From positions 1 through 8,811 of the forward strand of contig DBNU01000185.1 of the NCBI GenBank assembly GCA_002299125.1: a stretch of 8,811 nucleotides of DNA. Reading direction: 5' to 3'. Positions 1-5,950 of this stretch are shown here, in pieces (the first letter of the stretch is position 1; the number at the start of each line of letters is the position of its first letter). A program made the translations under genes and the position numbers. The DNA is from Proteobacteria bacterium UBA664. GTDB lineage: Bacteria > Pseudomonadota > Gammaproteobacteria > UBA7966. Under the pieces are notes generated by a model. The model was not told the DNA's origin, did no database searches, and was given only the letters and a program-made list of their open reading frames with translations.

Positions 1-5
1 TCAGG

Positions 6-11
6 CCTCCC
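6..11 (-). promoter_or_regulatory. Probable ribosome binding site of acpP (gene off the left edge)
   Basis: The minus strand reads GGGAGG here and the window ends 5 nt further on. In this operon type the gene after fabG is acpP, so this is most likely the acpP Shine-Dalgarno sequence, with the ATG just outside the window. That the next gene is acpP is inferred from conserved order; no acpP codon is visible. The same 11-mer, GGGAGGCCTGA on the minus strand, recurs at 3022-3032 as the binding site of fabH. Confidence 0.5.
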
Positions 12-24
12 TTGAGCGGTGGTT

Positions 25-52
25 AGTGTATTGGAAACCTTCCGTGGCGCAA
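25..52 (-). promoter_or_regulatory. Candidate acpP promoter in the fabG-acpP spacer
   Basis: On the minus strand TTGCGC (47-52) is followed after 16 nt by TACACT (25-30), a reasonable sigma70-type pair, and a ribosome binding site lies just downstream. acpP is known to have its own promoter in E. coli, since acyl carrier protein is needed in large excess over FabG. The rest of the 1-192 spacer holds a small bulged hairpin (126-146, 8 bp, no T tract) and no open frame I believe in. The call rests on consensus match and context only. Confidence 0.4.
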
Positions 53-192
53 ACAGTCTCGCAGTGGGTCCTTGTGCGCTGCGCCATGCACACTTGCCCG
101 TGAACCAGCGCGGGCGACGCCTCTGGCCATCGGTGCCGACCGTGGCAATCCGAGGCTCTTGGAGTCATCGTCCTCCCGCTTGTCGATCATGT

Positions 193-948
193 TCAGTTCA
201 TGGCCATGCCACCGTTTACGGCCAGCGTGTGACCCGTGATGTAGGCGGCGCCCGGAGACACCAGGAAGGATACCGCCGCAGCGATGTCTTCAGGGGTACC
301 GAAGCGAGCCAGCGCAATGCGCGCACGCAGTGTCTCTTGCGTCGCAGCGTCGAGTTCCGCCGTCATGTCGGTAGTGATGAATCCCGGGGCCACCGCGTTC
401 ACGGTGATACCGCGGCTGCCGAGTTCCAGGGCCAGGGCACGGGTGAAACCGATGAGGCCCGCCTTGGCGGCCACGTAATTGGTCTGACCGGCGTTGCCCG
501 TCTGTCCGACGACCGAGGTGATGTTCACGATGCGGCCGCTGCGCCGCTTCAGCATACCGCGCACGAAGGCGCGGGTGAGTCGGAATACCCCGCTCAGGTT
601 GGTATCGATGACAGCCTGCCAGTCGTCGTCGCTCATGCGCATGAGCAGGCCATCGCGAGTGATGCCGGCGTTGTTCACCAGGATGTCGGGGGTGTCGGTG
701 TCTTCGAGCACAGCGACGAAGGCAGCGAGGCTGGCCGGATCGGCGATATCCAGCGTGAGGCCCCGCACCCGCGCAGCCACACCTGCCGCCGCAGACCACG
801 CAGCAATGGCCGCAAGCCCCTTCTCGCCGGTCGCGGTGGCGATCACACGTGCACCCTCCAGCGCCAGACGCAAGGCGATTGCCTGACCGATGCCTCGGCT
901 CGCGCCGGTCACTACGGCGAGTTGTCCCGCCACTGGCTCCGTGTCCAC
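193..948 (-). CDS. fabG: 3-oxoacyl-[acyl-carrier-protein] reductase FabG
   Basis: FabG is an NADPH-dependent cytosolic enzyme that reduces 3-oxoacyl-ACP to (R)-3-hydroxyacyl-ACP, the first reduction in each fatty acid elongation round. The 251-residue product is a classical short-chain dehydrogenase of normal length. It has the Rossmann glycine motif TGASRGIG (14-21), NNAG (92-95), and the catalytic Asn117, Ser145, Tyr158 and Lys162 (YVAAK). VAPGFITTDMT and the C-terminal GHTLAVNGGM are typical of FabG. The start is a GTG; GGGAG lies 11 nt upstream. A second GTG at codon 6 would also leave an intact fold, so the start is uncertain by five residues. fabD ends 75 bp upstream in the same operon. 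Position after fabD separates it from the many other reductases of this family. Confidence 0.96.
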   Translation of the reverse strand: MDTEPVAGQLAVVTGASRGIGQAIALRLALEGARVIATATGEKGLAAIAAWSAAAGVAARVRGLTLDIADPASLAAFVAVLEDTDTPDILVNNAGITRDGLLMRMSDDDWQAVIDTNLSGVFRLTRAFVRGMLKRRSGRIVNITSVVGQTGNAGQTNYVAAKAGLIGFTRALALELGSRGITVNAVAPGFITTDMTAELDAATQETLRARIALARFGTPEDIAAAVSFLVSPGAAYITGHTLAVNGGMAMN

Positions 949-1023
949 TTGTAGGTGTTCTCCCGAACTCGAACGGATCTGAAAACCTTGTTGCGCCTGC
1001 TGCGAGCCGCCATTGCCGAGTAT

Positions 1024-1974
1024 TCAGCCGCGCGACGATGGCAGTGCCTTCAGTGCCGAGCGCAGGTGCTCGGGCGTTGCCATGCCCGCTACCTGCAGGC
1101 TGGATTCGATACGCCCGATGAGTCCACCAAGCACGCGCCCCGGCCCACATTCAAGCACGTGCTCGATGCGGTGGCCCTGCGCAAGGTGGCGGATGGTATC
1201 CGTCCAGCGCACCGGCAGATACAACTGCTCGGCGAGCGCGCTGCGCAATGCAAACAGATCATCGCGCGCCTGACCGTCCACATTGTGCAATACCGGGATG
1301 GCGGGCATGCGGATCGTCAGCCCATCCAGGAGTTCGGCCAGCCGGTCGGCTGCGGCACGCATCAGCAAGGTGTGCGAGGGCACGCTGACCGCGAGCTTGA
1401 CGGCACGACGTGCACCGGCCTCCTTGAGCCCCTCGAGTGCAGCGTCCACCGCCGCCGTGTGACCGGCGATTACGACCTGACCGGGGGCGTTGTAGTTGGC
1501 CGGCGCGACGAAGGCTTCGAGTGTGCTGATTCGCCCACAGACTCGCTCGACCACCGCATCTTCCAAACCCAGCACGGCCGCCATCGATCCGATGCCGACC
1601 GGCACGCCCTCCTGCATGAAACGGCCGCGCTGCCTGACCAGTTGCACCGCATCGGCGAACTCGATCGCTCCGGCTGCGACCAGCGCACTGTACTCACCCA
1701 GGCTGTGGCCAGCCACGAGCCTCGGGGTAGTACCGCCCTCGACGCGCCACGCGCGAAAGATCGCGATGCTGGCGGTCAGCAGCGCCGGCTGGGTGTATTC
1801 GGTCTGGTCGAGCCGGCCATCGGGGTCGTCGGAGATCAAGGCTGCGAGGTCGTAGCCGAGGACAGCAGACGCCTCCTCCAGGGTCTCACGCACCACGGGA
1901 TAATCCTGCGAGAAGCCATCCAGCATGCCGACCGACTGAGAACCCTGGCCAGGAAATACAAAAGCGAGACTCAT
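1024..1974 (-). CDS. fabD: Malonyl-CoA:ACP transacylase FabD
   Basis: FabD moves the malonyl group from malonyl-CoA to the phosphopantetheine arm of ACP, supplying the two-carbon donor for fatty acid synthesis in the cytosol. The 316-residue product is close to the usual length of about 310. It shows the oxyanion-loop motif GQGSQ (9-13), the nucleophile elbow GHSLG with Ser91, the malonate-binding Arg116 in QRGRFMQ, and the catalytic His201 in PSH. The frame is open a further 69 codons upstream, but the family begins at MSLAFVFPGQGSQ, so I place the start at 1974. CAGGG lies 11 nt before that ATG. It sits between fabH (61-bp gap, with a weak 5-bp hairpin at 1996-2011) and fabG. Nothing is missing from the active site. 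Confidence 0.97.
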   Translation of the reverse strand: MSLAFVFPGQGSQSVGMLDGFSQDYPVVRETLEEASAVLGYDLAALISDDPDGRLDQTEYTQPALLTASIAIFRAWRVEGGTTPRLVAGHSLGEYSALVAAGAIEFADAVQLVRQRGRFMQEGVPVGIGSMAAVLGLEDAVVERVCGRISTLEAFVAPANYNAPGQVVIAGHTAAVDAALEGLKEAGARRAVKLAVSVPSHTLLMRAAADRLAELLDGLTIRMPAIPVLHNVDGQARDDLFALRSALAEQLYLPVRWTDTIRHLAQGHRIEHVLECGPGRVLGGLIGRIESSLQVAGMATPEHLRSALKALPSSRG

Positions 1975-2035
1975 GGTGTTCGTTGCCCTGTGAAGCGGCC
2001 AACCGGGGCCGGCGAGACATTGGGTGGGGCGTTGC

Positions 2036-3016
2036 TCACGGCTGCCAGCGCACCAGCGCAGAGCCCCATGTGAAACCACTGCCGAAGGCCTCGAGCAACA
2101 GCAGTTGCCCGGGACGAATGCGCCCGTCCCGGATCGCCTCGTCGAGCGCCAGTGGGATAGAGGCAGCCGAGGTGTTGCCATGACGCGCCATCGTCAGCAC
2201 CACCCGCTCCATCGGTAGCTCAAGCCGCTTCGCCACCGACTGGATGATGCGCTGATTGGCCTGGTGTGGAACGAGCCAGTCGATATCGGACTGAACCAGA
2301 CCGGCCTGCTGCAATGACTCCTCGACCAGAGCGCCCAGCGTCTGGACGGCGACCCGAAACACCTCGCTACCGGCCATTTCGATGAAATGTGCTGCGCCGG
2401 CCTGCCCATTCAACGCCTTGGGATAGCAGACGGGTGCCTTGAGCAGATCGGCATGGATGCCATCGGAGCGGATGTAGGTACCGAGCAGGCCCTCGGGGCC
2501 GTCCGGGAAGGATTCCATGACCACTGCGCCGGCACCGTCACCGAAGAGGATGCAGGTGCCGCGGTCGTTCCAGTCCACGATGCGGGAAAGCACTTCCGCA
2601 CCCACCACCAGTGCCCGCCGCGCCGCGCCGTTGCGCAGGAACTGGGCAGCCACGGTGAGCGCGTAGACGAAACCGGTGCAGGCGGCCTGCAGATCGAAGG
2701 CGGCACCGCCATGTATCCCGAGGCGCTGCTGCAGGATGCAGGCCGTGCTGGGAAAGAACATGTCCGGCGTGGAGGTGGCGACGATGACGAGATCCACCTC
2801 GGATGGCTCCACCCCGGCCATCTCGAGCGCCGCCTGTGCCGCCGGTAACGCGAGGTCGGCAACGCCCTGGCCGGGTGCCGCGATCCGCCGCTCACGGATC
2901 CCGGTGCGCTCGGTGATCCAGGCATCGGTGGTGTCGACCCACTGTTCGAGTTCACGATTGTGCAGTACCCGCTCGGGCAGGTAGGCCCCGGTGCCGCTGA
3001 GCCGGATCCGGTGCAT
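2036..3016 (-). CDS. fabH: Beta-ketoacyl-ACP synthase III FabH
   Basis: FabH condenses acetyl-CoA (or another short acyl-CoA) with malonyl-ACP and so initiates fatty acid synthesis. At 326 residues it has the normal length of this thiolase-fold enzyme. The catalytic triad is clear: Cys113 in AACTGF, His251 in VPHQAN and Asn281 in HGNTSAAS. The N-terminal GTGAYLPERV, ERTGIRERR (36-44), FGDGAGA (158-164) and C-terminal GSGFTWGSALV are standard. The ATG at 3016 lies only 5 bp after the plsX stop, and its Shine-Dalgarno lies inside the end of plsX, so the two genes are probably co-translated. Primer preference (straight or branched) cannot be read from the sequence. ACP-dependent KAS III homologues of secondary metabolism are unlikely given the fab operon context. 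Confidence 0.97.
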   Translation of the reverse strand: MHRIRLSGTGAYLPERVLHNRELEQWVDTTDAWITERTGIRERRIAAPGQGVADLALPAAQAALEMAGVEPSEVDLVIVATSTPDMFFPSTACILQQRLGIHGGAAFDLQAACTGFVYALTVAAQFLRNGAARRALVVGAEVLSRIVDWNDRGTCILFGDGAGAVVMESFPDGPEGLLGTYIRSDGIHADLLKAPVCYPKALNGQAGAAHFIEMAGSEVFRVAVQTLGALVEESLQQAGLVQSDIDWLVPHQANQRIIQSVAKRLELPMERVVLTMARHGNTSAASIPLALDEAIRDGRIRPGQLLLLEAFGSGFTWGSALVRWQP

Positions 3017-3021
3017 CAGGA

Positions 3022-4035
3022 TCAGGCCTCCCCGAGCAGCGAGCTGACGGCGTGTGCAATGCGTTCGGGAACGCGCTCGCGGCCCTCGGCCATTGCCTCC
3101 TCGATTGCGCGTGCGAAGGCGAAGGCATCCGCACCACCATGGCTCTTCAGGACGACGCCTCGCAGTCCAAGAAGGCTCGCCCCGTTGTAGCGGCGCGGGT
3201 CGATGCGTTGACGCAGACTGCGCAACACCGGTGCCGCGAACAGGCCGGCGATGCGCGTGCGCCAGTTGGCCTGGAAGGCCTCACGGGTGTAGTGCCCGAT
3301 CATCCGGGCAACACCTTCTGTGGCCTTCAGGGCCACATTGCCCACGAAGCCATCACAGGCGATGACATCCGCGCGGCCATCGAAGATATCATTGCCCTCG
3401 GCGAAGCCGATGTAGTTGAGCGCGGAAGCAGACAGCAGCGTGGCGGCGCGCTTGACTTCATCGTTGCCCTTGATCTCCTCCTCGCCCACGTTGAGCAGGG
3501 CCACGCGCGGATGGGCGATCCCGGCCACCTCCTGCGCGAGTACCGTGCCCATCACGGCGAACTGGTAGAGGTCCTCAGCCGTGCAGTCCACATTCGCACC
3601 GAGGTCGAGCACGCGGGTGACACTACCGCTGCGAGTGGGCAGTGCAGTGCAGATGGCGGGTCGGTCGATGCCATCCAAAGTCTTCAGCACAAAGCGGGCG
3701 ATGGCCATCAGGGCACCGGTGTTGCCGGCACTGACACAGGCGTTGGCACGGCCATCACGCACGAGGTCGATGGACACGCGCATCGAGGAATCGCGCTTGC
3801 CTCTGAGCGCCGAGGAAGGCGGTTCATTCATGCCGACGGTCTGACTGGCCGCCTGCAGGGTGAGGCGCTCGCCAAAACGTTCCGAATGCGGCTCTACCGC
3901 ATGAATGGCCGGAAGATCCCCCACCAGTACGACGGCGAGTTCCGGATAACGGCTGAGGCAGTCGATCACCGCCGGCACGGTGACGGCCGGGCCGTGATCC
4001 CCGCCCATGGCATCGACGGCGACGGTGATCTTCAT
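3022..4035 (-). CDS. plsX: Phosphate acyltransferase PlsX
   Basis: PlsX converts acyl-ACP and phosphate to acyl phosphate, the acyl donor used by PlsY in the first step of phosphatidic acid synthesis. It is a soluble, membrane-associated homodimer. The 337-residue product has normal length and all family blocks: AMGGDHGP (9-16), EPPSSALRGK (71-80), SAGNTGA (102-108), LDLGANVDC (143-151), NVGEEEIKGN (182-191), CDGFVGNV (227-234) and YNGASLLGL (283-291). The ATG at 4035 gives the canonical MKITVAVDAMGGD start. There is no good Shine-Dalgarno before it. An 85-codon open frame coming from rpmF stops on the plsX start in an ATGA overlap, so coupled translation is possible. fabH follows after 5 bp. 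Confidence 0.97.
   Translation of the reverse strand: MKITVAVDAMGGDHGPAVTVPAVIDCLSRYPELAVVLVGDLPAIHAVEPHSERFGERLTLQAASQTVGMNEPPSSALRGKRDSSMRVSIDLVRDGRANACVSAGNTGALMAIARFVLKTLDGIDRPAICTALPTRSGSVTRVLDLGANVDCTAEDLYQFAVMGTVLAQEVAGIAHPRVALLNVGEEEIKGNDEVKRAATLLSASALNYIGFAEGNDIFDGRADVIACDGFVGNVALKATEGVARMIGHYTREAFQANWRTRIAGLFAAPVLRSLRQRIDPRRYNGASLLGLRGVVLKSHGGADAFAFARAIEEAMAEGRERVPERIAHAVSSLLGEA
3027..3033 (-). promoter_or_regulatory. fabH ribosome binding site inside the end of plsX
   Basis: The minus strand reads GGGGAGG, 10 nt before the fabH ATG and overlapping the last codons of plsX. This strong site supports the 3016 start. The core GGGAGGCCTGA is repeated exactly at the probable acpP binding site at 1-11. 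Confidence 0.75.
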
Positions 4036-4285
4036 CGAGGTTTTTGCTTACCGAAAAGAGGCACCGCGGTCGACGCCGGGAGTGGCGCAGGACCAGGTCC
4101 AAAGGGGGCTCGGGGAGCCCGGGTCGCGACCGCGACCGGCTCATTCGCAGGCGGCACCCAAGCCAATGCACCACGCATGAGGATGCGGCAACGCAAGGCG
4201 TGCCGGTCCGAAAGTCGGCGCATCGGATGAGTGGGATGACCCGGGGAGGTCGGTGACCCCGCCCCGGGCGCTCGGGCTTGCTGCG
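4036..4285 (-). other. Long rpmF-plsX spacer, open in one frame end to end
   Basis: This 250-bp gap is longer than I would expect inside this operon. On the minus strand one frame is open from a TTG overlapping the rpmF stop (TTGA, 4286-4289) to a TGA overlapping the plsX start (ATGA, 4032-4035), giving 85 codons. The predicted peptide is rich in Ala, Pro, Arg and Gly, has no domain I recognise, and such frames are common by chance in GC-rich DNA, so I do not call it a gene. AAGGGCGA at the end of rpmF could serve as its ribosome binding site. The gap also holds the hairpin at 4240-4268, a 6-bp hairpin GGGCTC-CCC-GAGCCC (4106-4120) and a 7-bp inverted repeat GGTCGCG-AC-CGCGACC (4122-4137). 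I see no promoter or terminator. Confidence 0.5.
4240..4268 (-). promoter_or_regulatory. Stable stem-loop just after rpmF
   Basis: Starting 17 nt after the rpmF stop, the minus-strand RNA can form six pairs (CCCGGG with CCCGGG), a 2-nt bulge, then six more pairs (GGGGTC with GACCTC, one G-U) closed by an ACC loop. No T tract follows, so it is not a Rho-independent terminator. A plausible role, by inference, is a 3'-end stabiliser or processing point allowing more L32 mRNA than plsX mRNA. Confidence 0.45.
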
Positions 4286-4465
4286 TCAATCGCCCTTGGC
4301 GGCGAGCACGCGGCGACCGCGGTAAAAGCCGTCCGGCGTGATGTGGTGACGGCGATGCACCTCGCCCGTGGTCTCATCGACCGTCAGTGCATTCGGGGTG
4401 AGGAAGTCATGGGCGCGGTGCATGCCACGCTTGGATGAGGTTTTGCGGTTCTGTTGCACGGCCAT
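4286..4465 (-). CDS. rpmF: 50S ribosomal protein L32
   Basis: L32 is a small protein of the large ribosomal subunit. The 59-residue product starts MAVQQNRKTSSKRGMHRAHD and ends HHITPDGFYRGRRVLAAKGD, matching the family along its whole length. It has no cysteines, so it is the zinc-free form usual in gammaproteobacteria. The ATG at 4465 is preceded by AGGAGA (4473-4478) at 7 nt spacing, the best ribosome binding site within the operon and fitting for an abundant protein. yceD ends 15 bp upstream, the standard yceD-rpmF pairing. A stable hairpin lies just downstream. The length and start are unambiguous. Confidence 0.97.
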   Translation of the reverse strand: MAVQQNRKTSSKRGMHRAHDFLTPNALTVDETTGEVHRRHHITPDGFYRGRRVLAAKGD

Positions 4466-4480
4466 GGCCGGGTCTCCTGT

Positions 4481-5032
4481 TCAGTTACTTTCTTGTCCGT
4501 CATCCGCGCCCGGGCCCGGCTGGCGACCCAGAAGAGATGCCAACCCACTGAAGGGCCGTTTTCTGCCCGGTGCCGGTTCTGCAGTCGGCTCGGGTTCAAT
4601 GGGGTGTCTCGCCATTCCCCCCTCCCCGCACGCATGCGCGTGGCGCGGAAAGGCAGGCAGGGCCAGAAGCAATTCATCTTCGACCAGCGTCACGAGGTCG
4701 ACTTCAGTACCGTCGAAGTCGACATCTTCGAAAGGCGCGACTTCCGCTGGGGGCGGATCTGTTGGCCGCAGAAATCGCCAGTGCACCGCCGGTGCGAGCG
4801 CGACTTCCATCGGTTGCAGACACCGCTCACAGCGCGACTCTACCCTCGCCTCGAGAAGCCCGCTGGCAAGCGGGCGCCCCTCGGTATCACCCTCGAACCG
4901 CAAATCCACCGCAATGGGGGTTTGCAGACCGGCCAGTCGATCACACAGGGCGGGTTCGACCAACCCAACGATGCTTGCGCCCCGGCGGGCCAGCAGAACC
5001 GGTTCGATGTGACGCGTGATGGTTTGAGTCAT
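4481..5032 (-). CDS. yceD: YceD / DUF177 protein linked to 23S rRNA accumulation
   Basis: YceD proteins are conserved upstream of rpmF and have been linked to 23S rRNA accumulation in bacteria and plastids; the biochemical activity is not settled. The 183-residue product shows the family pattern: a CxxC in RCERCLQP (Cys68, Cys71), an acidic stretch FEDVDFDGTEVDL followed by VEDELLLALP (117-126), a His-rich HAHAC with Cys135, and the C-terminal PFSGLASLLGR tail. The frame is open 93 codons further upstream, but that part has no family similarity and runs through the promoter region. The ATG at 5032, giving MTQTITRHIEP, is therefore chosen. It is the first gene of the operon and diverges from maf. 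No good Shine-Dalgarno is seen, and the mRNA leader may be very short. Confidence 0.92.
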   Translation of the reverse strand: MTQTITRHIEPVLLARRGASIVGLVEPALCDRLAGLQTPIAVDLRFEGDTEGRPLASGLLEARVESRCERCLQPMEVALAPAVHWRFLRPTDPPPAEVAPFEDVDFDGTEVDLVTLVEDELLLALPAFPRHAHACGEGGMARHPIEPEPTAEPAPGRKRPFSGLASLLGRQPGPGADDGQESN

Positions 5033-5045
5033 CGCAAGGGCGCGG

Positions 5046-5051
5046 AGTATA
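5046..5051 (-). promoter_or_regulatory. Candidate -10 element of the yceD-rpmF-plsX-fab operon
   Basis: The minus strand carries TATACT (5 of 6 to consensus), 13 nt before the yceD ATG. It lies in the spacer of a perfect 6-bp inverted repeat (GGCGCG at 5052-5057, CGCGCC at 5039-5044). I find no good -35 at 16-18 nt, so the promoter would be weak or activator-dependent. Initiation 6-8 nt downstream would leave a leader of only about 8 nt. Confidence 0.4.
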
Positions 5052-5105
5052 CGCGCCGAAGGCGGACGTACGCTACGAGCGGTCGCTTGCCCGAGCGGTG
5101 ACCGG

Positions 5106-5139
5106 ATCGCAGGACCGTTAGTCGTCCGGCGCGATTTTT
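5106..5139 (+). terminator. Terminator-like hairpin pointing towards maf
   Basis: On the plus strand ATCGC (5106-5110) pairs with GCGAT (5131-5135), and GGAC (5112-5115) pairs with GTCC (5124-5127) inside it, with further Ts at 5136-5139. The 3' arm can be captured by another pairing, CCGGA (5102-5106) with TCCGG (5125-5129), as in an attenuator. The stem is short and has an internal loop, so chance is a serious alternative. Confidence 0.25.
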
Positions 5140-5186
5140 CCCGCGCAGCGAGACGGCCGGCATGAGCAAGGATGACGCTTGCGCCC

Positions 5187-5227
5187 GCCCGGACCTCGCT
5201 GGCAACCGAACGCTGTAAGGTCCGGGC
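5187..5227. repeat. Perfect 10-bp inverted repeat in the yceD-maf spacer
   Basis: GCCCGGACCT (5187-5196) and AGGTCCGGGC (5218-5227) are exact reverse complements, 21 bp apart. As RNA this is a 10-bp stem with a large loop; as DNA the arm centres are 31 bp apart, about three helical turns, which would suit a dimeric regulator. No T tract follows on either side. Confidence 0.6.
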
Positions 5228-5248
5228 CTTCGTGCCCTGTGGCCGCCC

Positions 5249-5277
5249 GCTGGCAAGGGGGTACGCCCCCCCCCAGC
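5249..5277 (+). repeat. Stem-loop with a C9 tract upstream of maf
   Basis: GCTGG (5249-5253) pairs with CCAGC (5273-5277) and GGGGG (5257-5261) pairs with CCCCC (5266-5270), closing a TACG loop, with a 3-by-2 internal loop between. The 3' side contains nine consecutive Cs (5266-5274). It ends 40 nt before the maf ATG, so it would lie in the maf leader if transcription starts upstream. Confidence 0.5.
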
Positions 5278-5317
5278 CGCTAGTTCGCAAGTTCTCGTAA
5301 GGATAGAGCACATCTCC

Positions 5318-5920
5318 ATGTTCCCAATGATTATTTTGGCCTCAGGCTCGAGCAGTCGGCGCATCCTCTTGGAACGCCTGCGACTGCCCTTCGAGGTCGT
5401 ACCGGCCGATGTCGACGAAACGCCCCTGCCCGCCGAGGCAGCCGCAGAACTCGCCAGCCGCCTGTCGTTGGTCAAGGCGAAGGTGGTAGCGGCACGCTAC
5501 GCGGGGGCACTGGTGATCGGTTCGGATCAGGTGGGCGAGTGCCGGGGGAGGCGTCTGGGCAAGCCCGGCACGGCACAGGGCGCTGAGGAGCAACTGTCAT
5601 TTATTCAGGGAGATACAGTGCACTTCTACAGTGGAGTCACCCTGATCGACGGTCGCACATGCCGGACATGGACGGCCGTTGAGCACTGCGAGCTGCGCCT
5701 GCGCGCGCTCGACCGAGGGGAGATCCGCCGTTACGTGGCGCTGGATCAACCGCTCGCCAGTGCCGGCGCCTTCCTCGCCGAGTCGCTCGGCTCATGCCTC
5801 TTCGAATGGCTGCGTGCCGACGACCCGACCACGCTGCTCGGCATGCCCCTCATCCGTCTTTGTGCCTTCCTGCGCGAGGCCGGCGTCGACCCCCTGGCCC
5901 GCAGCAGCGACTGCGCCTGA
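5318..5920 (+). CDS. yceF: Maf-family nucleotide pyrophosphatase, YceF type
   Basis: This is a nucleoside triphosphate pyrophosphatase of the Maf family. The YceF branch is known to hydrolyse 7-methyl-GTP to the monophosphate, a house-cleaning role. The 200-residue product shows the nucleotide-binding ILASGSSSRR (6-15), VDETP (32-36), the catalytic GSDQV with Asp70, GKPG (81-84), FYSGV (103-107), and a C-terminal ESLGSCLFEWLRADDP...LLGMPL block that fits YceF better than the dTTP/UTP-type YhdE. The ATG at 5318 is preceded by AAGGA (5299-5303) at 14 nt, a long spacing. A second ATG at 5327 gives a shorter N-terminus but is further from that site. It diverges from yceD and converges on sppA, with 30 bp between the stops. 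Its leader region is unusually rich in inverted repeats. Confidence 0.93.
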   Translation: MFPMIILASGSSSRRILLERLRLPFEVVPADVDETPLPAEAAAELASRLSLVKAKVVAARYAGALVIGSDQVGECRGRRLGKPGTAQGAEEQLSFIQGDTVHFYSGVTLIDGRTCRTWTAVEHCELRLRALDRGEIRRYVALDQPLASAGAFLAESLGSCLFEWLRADDPTTLLGMPLIRLCAFLREAGVDPLARSSDCA

Positions 5921-5930
5921 GCGGACGGGC

Positions 5931-5948
5931 GCCGCCGCCGCCGCCGCC
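5931..5948. repeat. (GCC)6 microsatellite between maf and sppA stops
   Basis: Six uninterrupted GCC units fill most of the 30-bp gap between the convergent maf and sppA stop codons. There is no hairpin with a T tract here, so no Rho-independent terminator separates the two genes. Confidence 0.85.
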
Positions 5949-5950
5949 TC

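Noticed and set aside
19..954. Long plus-strand open frame (311 codons) across fabG
   Set aside because: It is antisense to fabG, with His/Arg/Gly-rich sequence and no family features. fabG shows every catalytic residue, so this is a shadow of codon bias in GC-rich DNA.
1975..2181. 69-codon N-terminal extension of the fabD frame
   Set aside because: FabD begins at MSLAFVFPGQGSQ. The extension overlaps the fabH coding end and has no family similarity.
3052..4230. 392-codon plus-strand open frame across plsX
   Set aside because: Antisense shadow of plsX; no recognisable domain.
5033..5311. 93-codon N-terminal extension of the yceD frame
   Set aside because: It crosses the candidate promoter and inverted repeats and has no YceD similarity.
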